Under the pieces are notes generated by a model, which did not search any database, had not been told where the DNA came from, and saw nothing but the letters and a program-made list of their open reading frames with translations. The position numbers and the translations under genes were made by a program. From assembly GCA_945916025.1 (NCBI GenBank), contig CAMEGD010000063.1, forward strand, positions 1-7,977: a stretch of 7,977 nucleotides of DNA. Reading direction: 5' to 3'. Positions 1-5,458 of the stretch are shown piece after piece. The DNA is from an uncultured Clostridia bacterium (lineage in GTDB: Bacteria > Bacillota > Clostridia > Tissierellales > Peptoniphilaceae). Position 1 is the stretch's first letter. Each line of letters starts with the position of its first letter.

Positions 1-44
1 GTTGAAGCCGGCTCATCCTGAACAGAGGCGGAGGTGAGATTCCT

Positions 45-86
45 ATGTTGCTAATTCAAGGCACTTGTCAATGTCAAAAAACTTAA
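45..86 (+). CDS. possible 13-residue leader peptide ORF
   Basis: A short reading frame, MLLIQGTCQCQKT followed by TAA, is preceded by a very strong Shine-Dalgarno sequence, GGAGGTGA at 30-37, ten bases from the ATG. It ends 19 bases before the next ORF. Its role is unknown. It could be a regulatory leader peptide, or the last codons of a longer frame, since the frame is open upstream to a TGA at 3-5. The surrounding bases are richer in GC than the rest of the window. No family is recognised and only the ribosome binding site supports translation. Confidence 0.3.
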   Translation: MLLIQGTCQCQKT

Positions 87-105
87 ATTTACATAGGAGG
101 TTATT

Positions 106-243
106 ATGAAAGCAATAAAAGTTTATAGCATGAGAGTTGCGATGTTATGTAGACTTTATGATCTTAAATTAATTAATGATAAGGAATACACAAAAATAAA
201 AAATAGAATAGAAAATGATTATAAAAAGAGAGATAGAAAGTAG
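106..243 (+). CDS. small SHOCT-like protein upstream of the serine recombinase
   Basis: A 45-residue basic protein beginning MKAIKVYSMR and ending KKRDRK. The ATG is placed by AGGAGG at 95-100, five bases upstream. Residues about 15-35 (LCRLYDLKLINDKEYTKIK) resemble a short C-terminal helical SHOCT-type motif, in which a leucine-rich helix is followed by LI-x-x-x-EY and a lysine-rich second helix. Small proteins of this kind are often found directly before large serine recombinases in clostridial integrative elements, and the recombinase starts 55 bases downstream here. An accessory role such as oligomerisation or control of recombination direction is possible but is only an inference. It lacks a membrane segment or signal peptide. 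It is too short for most gene finders, but the ribosome binding site and position argue that it is real. Confidence 0.72.
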   Translation: MKAIKVYSMRVAMLCRLYDLKLINDKEYTKIKNRIENDYKKRDRK

Positions 244-252
244 TTAATCTTG

Positions 253-261
253 TGATATAAT
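253..261 (+). promoter_or_regulatory. extended -10 promoter for the serine recombinase gene
   Basis: The sequence TGATATAAT is a perfect extended -10 element (TG-n-TATAAT). It lies 37 bases before the recombinase ATG and just after the stop of the small upstream gene. No good -35 box is visible at 17-18 bases upstream, which is acceptable for extended -10 promoters. It would let the recombinase be transcribed separately from the gene before it. This is a sequence match only. Confidence 0.5.
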
Positions 262-298
262 AACACTGTAGAAAGATACAAAATGGGAAGGAGGTAAA

Positions 299-2080
299 AT
301 GAATACTAAAGTAAAATTAATAAAAGCTTCAAATACAGGAGCTAGAAATAGAAATGCACTACATTTAGATTTAAAACGAGTTGCAGCATATTGTCGAGTT
401 AGCACTGATAGTAAAGACCAACTTGAATCATATAAATCGCAAGTTGATTATTACACAAATCTAATAAAAAATAATAAGAACTGGACTCTGGCTGGTATAT
501 ATGCAGATGAAGCAACAACAGGAACAACTGCAACTAAAAGAGCAGATTTCATGAGACTAATTAGCGATTGCCAAAATGGAGATATAGACATGATAATTAC
601 TAAATCTATATCAAGATTTGCTAGAAATACATTAGATACCTTAAAATATGTAAGACTATTAAAGGAAAATAATGTTGGTGTAGTATTTGAAGAAGAAAAT
701 ATAGATACTTTGACAATGGATGGAGAGTTACTATTGACAATATTAAGTTCAGTAGCTCAGCAAGAAGTAGAAAATACCTCAGCCCATGTAAAAAAAGGAC
801 TGAAAATGAAAATGGAAAAAGGGGAACTTATTGGTTTTCAAGGTTGCCTTGGATACGACTATGATCCTACAACAAAAAGTATCTCTATAAATGAAGAAGA
901 AGCTAAGATTGTTAGATACATCTTTAAAAGATATTTAGAGGGCAATGGTGGCTCAGTCATTGGTAGGGAACTAGAAGAGCAAGGATATCTCACCCCTAGA
1001 GGTAAAACAAAATGGTCTGACACTACAGTGTTAGGAATAATTAAAAATGAAAAGTATATTGGCGATATACTAATGGGAAAGACTTTTACAGTTGATCCCA
1101 TAACAAAAAGAAGACTAGCAAACTTTGGTGAATCTGATAAATACCACATTGAAAATCATCACGAGTCAATTATATCAAAAGAAGACTTTGAAAAGGCACA
1201 AGAGATTAGACTCAGGAGAGCACAAAACAGAAACACTATAGCTAACAAGGATAGAAAAAGAGAAAAACTATCAAGACAATACGCTTTTTCAAGTATGCTG
1301 GAATGTGGATTTTGTGGAGAGATACTTTCAAGAAGAACTTGGCACACCAGTTCCATTTACAAAAAAATTAACTGGCAATGTGTAAAGTCAACAAAAAAAG
1401 GTAAAAAATATTGCCCTCATTCAAAAGGAATACAAGAAGCAGCAATAGAAAAAGCTTTCGTTGAAAGCTATAGGCAATTATGTCATGCAGATTCAACAGT
1501 AATAGATGACTTTTTAAAAATTGTAGAAGAAGAAATAAATGATAATACTTTAGTCAAAGATTTGAAAAAGTTAGAAAACCAATTAAACAGAATCATTAGT
1601 CAAGAAAGAAAGTTAGTTGATCTTCATTTAGAAGATAGTATAGACGAAGAAGTTTATGCTAAAAAGTATAAAAAATTTACAAAACAAAAAGAAGAATTAC
1701 TTGATGAAAAGAAAACACTAGAGCTAACTATCAAAGATGAAAACTCTATTAAAGAAAGACTAAAGCAATTTAAAAAGGTCTTAGAAAACAAAGAAATTAT
1801 AGAGGAATTTAATAGAACAGTATTTGAAAGCATAGTTGATAAAGTCGTAGTGGGTAGAATTGATAAAGACGGAACAGTTCATCCTTATGACTTAACATTC
1901 TATTTCAAAACTGGAGTTAAAGATAGTCAAGATTCTAATAACTTTAAAGATAAAAGAAAAAATGCCAAAGACAATGACAGTGATAAATTGTGTTCCTACA
2001 AGAATGACGAGGATAAAAAATTATGTTCCCAATCAAAAGACAACGCATTTAGAGGCGGTAGCATTATTGTCCAAACTTGA
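299..2080 (+). CDS. large serine recombinase (site-specific integrase of a mobile element)
   Basis: A 593-residue large serine recombinase, which catalyses integration and excision of a mobile element by a serine-DNA intermediate. The start is fixed by AAGGAGGT four bases before the ATG. The N-terminal resolvase domain (about 28-175) has the catalytic motif YCRVS with nucleophile Ser35, and conserved arginines Arg81, Arg106 and Arg109 (SRFARN). The recombinase domain (about 185-310) follows, with EEEAKIVRYIFKRYLEG and the LTPRGK..W motif. A zinc ribbon carries Cys336, Cys339, Cys361 and Cys372. A long coiled coil spans about 400-510, as expected for integrases of this group that control synapsis. 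All key residues are present, so the enzyme looks functional. The tail contains a repeated KLCS motif, then about ten residues (FRGGSIIVQT) translated from DNA that in another frame encodes an RlmD-like remnant. The native C terminus may therefore have been replaced at the attachment junction. The cargo of the element, if any, would lie to the left of the window. Confidence 0.96.
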   Translation: MNTKVKLIKASNTGARNRNALHLDLKRVAAYCRVSTDSKDQLESYKSQVDYYTNLIKNNKNWTLAGIYADEATTGTTATKRADFMRLISDCQNGDIDMIITKSISRFARNTLDTLKYVRLLKENNVGVVFEEENIDTLTMDGELLLTILSSVAQQEVENTSAHVKKGLKMKMEKGELIGFQGCLGYDYDPTTKSISINEEEAKIVRYIFKRYLEGNGGSVIGRELEEQGYLTPRGKTKWSDTTVLGIIKNEKYIGDILMGKTFTVDPITKRRLANFGESDKYHIENHHESIISKEDFEKAQEIRLRRAQNRNTIANKDRKREKLSRQYAFSSMLECGFCGEILSRRTWHTSSIYKKINWQCVKSTKKGKKYCPHSKGIQEAAIEKAFVESYRQLCHADSTVIDDFLKIVEEEINDNTLVKDLKKLENQLNRIISQERKLVDLHLEDSIDEEVYAKKYKKFTKQKEELLDEKKTLELTIKDENSIKERLKQFKKVLENKEIIEEFNRTVFESIVDKVVVGRIDKDGTVHPYDLTFYFKTGVKDSQDSNNFKDKRKNAKDNDSDKLCSYKNDEDKKLCSQSKDNAFRGGSIIVQT

Positions 2081-2189
2081 TGTTGATATGCATATAGATG
2101 TTGAAATTAAGCTGGATGAGCTTGATTTGACAAGTGCTGAAAGCAAGGCTACTTATGCACAAATCAAAGAATATATATTAGAAAAATAG
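2046..2189 (+). pseudogene. rlmD: C-terminal fragment of 23S rRNA uracil methyltransferase (rlmD/rumA), remnant at element end
   Basis: From the CAT codon at 2046 the frame reads HLEAVALLSKLDVD and then VEIKLDELDLTSAESKATY, AQIKEYILEK and a stop. This resembles the C-terminal tail of clostridial RlmD/RumA, where HVETVVLLSK is followed by an extension of the form LDELDLTSAESKATY..IK.YV. RlmD makes 5-methyluridine in 23S rRNA, but the catalytic core is absent here. Upstream, the same frame is only the out-of-frame shadow of the recombinase gene, with no similarity. Downstream it stops at 2187-2189, where family members usually continue for some 50 residues. The fragment is thus cut at both ends and not functional. 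It overlaps the last 35 bases of the recombinase gene in the +1 frame. The 3' part of rum/rumA is a known integration hotspot for streptococcal mobile elements, so this is probably the chromosomal side of the attachment site. Family identification is from memory. Confidence 0.6.
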
Positions 2190-2322
2190 TCTGTCAACAC
2201 TTTTTTGGACAAATTAAAACCAAATATCCTTTAGAATAAACTTTCTTCTTATTTTACACTACATCTATGAGTAGCTTCAAATATAATATTTGTTAAGAAG
2301 AATCTTCCCCTATAAAGATTAA

Positions 2323-2356
2323 AAAAGAAGTTGTCTATTTTAGGACAACTTCTTTT
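2323..2356 (-). terminator. rho-independent terminator of the padR-DUF2812 operon
   Basis: A perfect 13-bp stem (AAAAGAAGTTGTC at 2323-2335 paired with GACAACTTCTTTT at 2344-2356) encloses an 8-base loop. Read on the minus strand, the descending arm runs into a T-tract (TTCTTTTTT). The hairpin overlaps the last codons and stop of the DUF2812 gene. Since the stem ends in A and T runs on both sides it may also stop transcription arriving from the recombinase side, though the plus-strand T-run is shorter. Confidence 0.82.
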
Positions 2357-3659
2357 CACTTTCACTGATTAATTCTTTAATTTTTTCTTCCATTTCCTTT
2401 CCCAGAATATCTTCTTTAGAATATAATGTCCACACTTCTAAATCCTTAATTAGGATAAGATGGTTTCTAGGTAGAAGATAGGCCTTATGAACATTCCAGA
2501 TACTAGGATCTAAAGTTTCAGAGTAAAAATCTGGGTATATGATCTTATTATTTGTATAAGTAGCACTTACTTTCGACATTTCTTTAAAGATGGCTTCTAA
2601 ATACTTATCTAAAACCCATTGGTTTCTAGCTCTAAAATAATTTGTAGATAAATTATTACTTGAGATATTAGATATTGTTTCATAATACTCAAAATAATTA
2701 TAATTAAGGGGAGAAAAAACACTTGAGTTTTTAATAAAAGACCTTTTATCATTTTTATTATCAGTTAAAACTGGATAGTCTAAAGGAATATTGTCATTAT
2801 AAGTAGGATCATTTACTAAGTAGGGACCTATAATAAATAGAGGCAAAACTAAACAAATAGATAAGACAATATAAACAACAGTTTTTGCTGACTCATTCAT
2901 ATATGGTTTTTCTTCAATTCTTCTTCTTAAAAGATAACTTAGAAAATAAATGAAAATAAATACAATTGGAAAATTATAATTAGCTCCTATTATATAAAAC
3001 TGAAGAAATATAATAGTAAATGGACTTATAAACCTGATAATATCTCCTAAATCATTGGAATAATCAAAATATTTTATTTTCTTATTTGTATTATTCCAAG
3101 CTTCTTTATTAATAGTTCTAAATATAAAAGTTTTACTAAGATCAGCTATAGCGAACATAAAACCAAGAATTAAAAGACTTAGTAAAATCACACGCAAGTT
3201 AGTCCTATAAAAGTCAGGAGTGCCTACTAAATCTTTGAAGAAATTAAACAAAAATGAAAAGCATAAGATAAAAGCAAAGGCCACAAATTTATTTGAATAT
3301 GAAAAACTATCTTGAAGGGCCTGTCTTTCTTCACCTGGACCGAATATATCCTTTGAATTTAAAAGGTCTTCAGAATAAAATACATCAAAAAGATCTGTTG
3401 AAGTTACATAAGACCACCCAAAGTCTTTACACATGGACCTAAAATCACTTGTATCTTCTTTAGAAAATCTATTAAAACCTCTTTTCTTTACAAAGGGAAA
3501 AATTCTAAAAAACTTACTTTTAGAAGGGGTGACTCTTTTAAAGATATGGACGAAATTAAACAGTATCATACATATCTCCAAGCCTTCAGCATATTTTTTA
3601 TTATATAAGGCTTCTATGATTTTATAGTTTCTTGGATATACAAATTTAAACCTAATCAT
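2340..3659 (-). CDS. multi-pass membrane protein with DUF2812-like N-terminal region, PadR-controlled
   Basis: A 439-residue membrane protein. Residues about 1-115 are cytoplasmic and basic, and residues about 70-115 (CKDFGWSYV...FYSEDLLNSKDIFGPGEERQAL) resemble the end of DUF2812, which typically has a 'gW.yv....g...if.s' pattern and a D/E-rich segment before the first membrane helix. Predicted helices lie at about 124-142, 156-173, 209-226, 229-245 and 261-283. The remaining ~155 residues form a hydrophilic region, probably outside the membrane, with several Asn and Tyr clusters and a Lys/Glu-rich end. It has no catalytic motif that I recognise. DUF2812 proteins are commonly encoded beside PadR regulators, as here: the ATG lies inside the end of padR (8-nt overlap), implying translational coupling. 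Function is unknown; a PadR-controlled envelope-stress or efflux-related role is a guess. The long C-terminal region is larger than in most DUF2812 proteins I know. Confidence 0.85.
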   Translation of the reverse strand: MIRFKFVYPRNYKIIEALYNKKYAEGLEICMILFNFVHIFKRVTPSKSKFFRIFPFVKKRGFNRFSKEDTSDFRSMCKDFGWSYVTSTDLFDVFYSEDLLNSKDIFGPGEERQALQDSFSYSNKFVAFAFILCFSFLFNFFKDLVGTPDFYRTNLRVILLSLLILGFMFAIADLSKTFIFRTINKEAWNNTNKKIKYFDYSNDLGDIIRFISPFTIIFLQFYIIGANYNFPIVFIFIYFLSYLLRRRIEEKPYMNESAKTVVYIVLSICLVLPLFIIGPYLVNDPTYNDNIPLDYPVLTDNKNDKRSFIKNSSVFSPLNYNYFEYYETISNISSNNLSTNYFRARNQWVLDKYLEAIFKEMSKVSATYTNNKIIYPDFYSETLDPSIWNVHKAYLLPRNHLILIKDLEVWTLYSKEDILGKEMEEKIKELISESEKKLS

Positions 3660-3987
3660 TGTTTTCTCCCTTCTTTAATGTATTAATAACCTTGTTAAAA
3701 TCACTAATAAGTAAATTTATTCTGTTAACTTCCTCTCTTAAAAGTTTCTTTCCAGAATCTGTTAAAACATAGTACTTACTTCGACCATCTATTTTAGATA
3801 CACCAATTATTTCTTCATCATAAAACCTACCTAAAAGGGCATACAATGTCCCAGGACCGACTTCAACTCTTTTGTTAGTTAAGTTACTTATAAATTCAGT
3901 TATTTCAGCCCCATTTCTTTCTTCAGTTAAACTTAGAAGAAGATAAAACATAGGCTCAGTGAGGTTTTGCAAAGGGTCTCTAGCCAA
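3652..3987 (-). CDS. PadR-family transcriptional repressor
   Basis: A PadR winged-helix repressor of 111 residues if translated from TTG at 3987. The core begins LTEPMFYLLLSL (helix 1). It continues with the PadR signature VGPGTLYALLGRF, which includes the recognition helix, and the wing GRSKYYVLTDSGKKLL. It ends in a short C-terminal dimerisation helix (NRINLLISDFNKVINTL). Length and order match the small PadR-s2-type subfamily. The reading frame can be extended to GTG at 4008 (118 residues), but that codon has no ribosome binding site and abuts an operator. The TTG has GGAG nine bases upstream and gives the usual short PadR N terminus (MARDPLQNLTEP). It is the first gene of a two-gene operon with the DUF2812 membrane protein. 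Two dyads in its promoter suggest autorepression. The effector is unknown; PadR proteins often respond to phenolics, drugs or peptide antibiotics. Confidence 0.92.
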   Translation of the reverse strand: MARDPLQNLTEPMFYLLLSLTEERNGAEITEFISNLTNKRVEVGPGTLYALLGRFYDEEIIGVSKIDGRSKYYVLTDSGKKLLREEVNRINLLISDFNKVINTLKKGENND

Positions 3988-4010
3988 AAAAATCAACTCC
4001 AATGTCACAC

Positions 4011-4025
4011 TATCGACTATCGATA
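4011..4025. promoter_or_regulatory. PadR operator site 1 (predicted)
   Basis: TATCGA-CTA-TCGATA is a perfect dyad with 6-bp arms. It lies just downstream of the predicted start of padR transcription (about +6 to +20). It has the same arms as site 2, centre to centre 33 bp, about three helical turns, so two PadR dimers could bind on one face. The match to PadR is by position and by the AT-rich dyad form usual for the family; it has not been tested. Confidence 0.7.
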
Positions 4026-4037
4026 TTACTTTATTTT

Positions 4038-4066
4038 ATTTTATATCGATAGTCGATATTTGTCAA
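4038..4066 (-). promoter_or_regulatory. promoter of the padR-DUF2812 operon
   Basis: On the minus strand, a consensus -35 box TTGACA (4066-4061) is followed by a 17-bp spacer and the -10 box TAAAAT (4043-4038, five of six consensus bases). Predicted start of transcription is near 4031, about 44 bases before the TTG start of padR. The spacer is almost wholly occupied by PadR site 2, so bound repressor would block RNA polymerase directly. Confidence 0.75.
4044..4058. promoter_or_regulatory. PadR operator site 2, inside the promoter spacer (predicted)
   Basis: TATCGA-TAG-TCGATA is a perfect dyad with 6-bp arms, placed between the -35 and -10 boxes of the padR promoter. With one extra flanking pair on each side, sites 1 and 2 are exact reverse complements of each other over 16 bases (4011-4026 and 4043-4058), including the central triplet. 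Confidence 0.75.
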
Positions 4067-4143
4067 TTAGAAATTATTATATCTCATCTTTCTTATATTA
4101 TTTCTCTTTACATACTCTTTACAAAAAAATATAAAAAAACCTG

Positions 4144-4172
4144 TTGACTTTTATCAAATACTCAGATACTAT
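4144..4172 (+). promoter_or_regulatory. promoter of the gntR-ABC-hydrolase operon
   Basis: TTGACT (4144-4149, five of six -35 consensus bases) is separated by 17 bp from TACTAT (4167-4172, four of six -10 consensus bases). The predicted start of transcription is near 4179, about 43 bases before the gntR ATG. The weaker -10 box and the overlapping downstream dyad fit a regulated promoter. It points away from the padR promoter, with about 80 bp between the two -35 boxes. Confidence 0.55.
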
Positions 4173-4176
4173 TTAC

Positions 4177-4196
4177 TTAGTTACTTGAGCAACTAA
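4177..4196. promoter_or_regulatory. predicted GntR (YtrA-type) operator
   Basis: An imperfect 20-bp dyad with perfect outer arms TTAGTT and AACTAA; 8 of 10 half-site positions are symmetric. It starts five bases after the -10 box and covers the predicted start of transcription of gntR. YtrA-type GntR regulators usually bind such dyads at their own promoters, so autorepression is expected. Assignment is by position. Confidence 0.6.
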
Positions 4197-4221
4197 CCAA
4201 TTAAATAAAAAGGAGGTTTCT

Positions 4222-4602
4222 ATGAATTTTAATCAAGACAAGCCTATATTTATTCAAATATCAGAAATGTTAGAAAACCAAATCTTAGATGGACTTTTAA
4301 AGCCTGAAGATCAAACTCCATCAACAAATGATTTTCAAAAGGTATACCAAATTAATCCAGCCACTGCTAGGAAAGGATTAAATATCTTAGTTGATGAAGG
4401 AATATTGTACAAAAAAAGAGGTATGGGCATGTACGTATCGGAGGATGCTATGGAAAAGATAATAAGTAAAAGAGAAAGAGAATTTTTTTCAACTCATATT
4501 CCTGAATTAGTAAAGGAAATAAATAGACTAAATATTCCAGTAGAAAAATTGATTATGGAATTAAAGAAATTACAGGAGGAAGAAAATGATAAAAGTAAAT
4601 AA
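4222..4602 (+). CDS. GntR-family transcriptional regulator, YtrA subfamily
   Basis: A 126-residue regulator. The winged helix-turn-helix spans about residues 8-73: PIFIQISEMLENQILDGLL, then PSTNDF and the recognition segment INPATARKGLNILVDEGILYKKRG, and the wing GMGMYVSE. After it comes only a ~50-residue helical tail (about 75-120), not a ligand-binding domain. This short C-terminal dimerisation region defines the YtrA subfamily, whose genes almost always sit before ABC transporter genes. AGGAGG lies six bases before the ATG. The gene overlaps the ABC ATPase gene by 17 nt, so the two are translationally coupled. Known relatives repress their own operon and are relieved by cell-wall-acting peptides or other envelope stress; the signal here is not known. 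Confidence 0.93.
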   Translation: MNFNQDKPIFIQISEMLENQILDGLLKPEDQTPSTNDFQKVYQINPATARKGLNILVDEGILYKKRGMGMYVSEDAMEKIISKREREFFSTHIPELVKEINRLNIPVEKLIMELKKLQEEENDKSK

Positions 4603-5458
4603 TCTTTCAAAGTCCTTTAATGATAAACTTGTCCTAAACAATATAAGCTCTAACTTTGAAAAGGGAAAAGTATATGGACTATTAGGAAGAAATGGAGCAG
4701 GTAAAACCACATTTCTTAGAATACTTGCAAACTCCATATCTAACTACAAGGGGTCAATAACTTTTAATGGAGGTTCTATAACAGAAAATCAAATTGTTAC
4801 AGAAAAAATTATTTATATTGCCAATGACACTATACCTTCCACCTTTGATTCAGAAAGTATAAAGTCCATATACAAGTGGGCAAGGATGCTACTACCAAAT
4901 TGGGATGAATCCTATAAGGAGAAATTAGTAAAGGCCTTTAATATAAATACAAAATCAAAATACAAGAGCTTGTCCCAAGGAAATAAAAATATTGTAAATT
5001 TAATTTTAGGACTAGCAGCAAATACAGAAGTTATATTTTTTGATGAACCTTCTACTGGATTAGATGCAAATAATCGATATAAGTTTTATAAAATCTTATT
5101 AGACCATATGGAAGAAAGAGAATCTTATTGTATAATTTCCACCCATATTATTGATGAGGCGGAAAAAGTATTTGAAGAAGTGAAGATATTAGAAAATGGA
5201 AAATTTATCCTAGAAGAAGAACTTTCTACTATACAAGAAAAAGCCTTAGTTATTAGTGGAAGGGAAGATGTATTAGATGAAGTCTTAAAGAATAAAAATA
5301 TACTAGCTTCTAACCAACTAGGAGGAGTAAAGATACTATCCATTTATGATGAATTATCAGATACTGAAGGCATGAAACTAAAAGAAAATAATGTAGACAT
5401 TAGGTCTATTTCTCTCCAAGACTTATTTGTTTTATTAACTGAAAAGGAGGAAAGATAA
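4586..5458 (+). CDS. ABC transporter ATP-binding protein
   Basis: A 290-residue nucleotide-binding subunit that would power the permease encoded next. Walker A is GRNGAGKTT (34-42), the signature is LSQGN (129-133) in place of LSGGQ, Walker B is VIFFDEP (149-155) with likely catalytic Glu154, the D-loop is STGLD (156-160), and the H-loop histidine is His187 (STH). The Q-loop position appears to be Asn80 (YIAND) instead of Gln. Residues about 215-290 form a C-terminal extra domain common in exporters of the YtrB/BcrA type. AGGAGGA lies before the ATG, inside the end of gntR. The stop overlaps the permease ATG by one base (TAATG). Linkage to a YtrA-type regulator suggests export or sensing of a peptide, lipid or cell-wall-active compound; the substrate cannot be read from the sequence. 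Confidence 0.95.
   Translation: MIKVNNLSKSFNDKLVLNNISSNFEKGKVYGLLGRNGAGKTTFLRILANSISNYKGSITFNGGSITENQIVTEKIIYIANDTIPSTFDSESIKSIYKWARMLLPNWDESYKEKLVKAFNINTKSKYKSLSQGNKNIVNLILGLAANTEVIFFDEPSTGLDANNRYKFYKILLDHMEERESYCIISTHIIDEAEKVFEEVKILENGKFILEEELSTIQEKALVISGREDVLDEVLKNKNILASNQLGGVKILSIYDELSDTEGMKLKENNVDIRSISLQDLFVLLTEKEER

Noticed and set aside
1..9. GTTGAAGCC (Val-Glu-Ala) at the window edge as the left part of the rlmD target, matching HLEAVALL on the right.
   Set aside because: Only three codons match and nothing upstream is visible to confirm it.
859..1356. Two open frames on the minus strand of the recombinase gene (859-1149 and 1159-1356).
   Set aside because: They lie wholly inside the well-supported serine recombinase gene, have no ribosome binding site and show no family likeness.
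24..2058. An 8-bp direct repeat AGAGGCGG (24-31 and 2051-2058) as the two attachment cores of a 2-kb mini-element.
   Set aside because: Joining the left and right flanks does not restore the rlmD frame, because a TGA lies two codons before the left copy. The left flank also shows no RlmD-like sequence beyond the few codons at the very edge. The repeat is short and may be chance.
1962..2189. The full 75-codon frame starting at ATG 1962 as a real gene.
   Set aside because: The first 28 codons are an out-of-frame copy of the recombinase tail with no ribosome binding site. Only the part from 2046 has protein-like similarity, as an rlmD remnant.
2190..2322. A small gene or intact insertion sequence between the rlmD remnant and the terminator.
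   Set aside because: No open frame with a ribosome binding site and no transposase is present; only short imperfect palindromes such as GAAGAATCTTC were found.
3433..4147. Plus-strand frames at 3433-3627 and 3959-4147.
   Set aside because: The first is antisense to the DUF2812 gene. The second crosses the padR promoter, both operators and the start of padR. Neither has a credible start.
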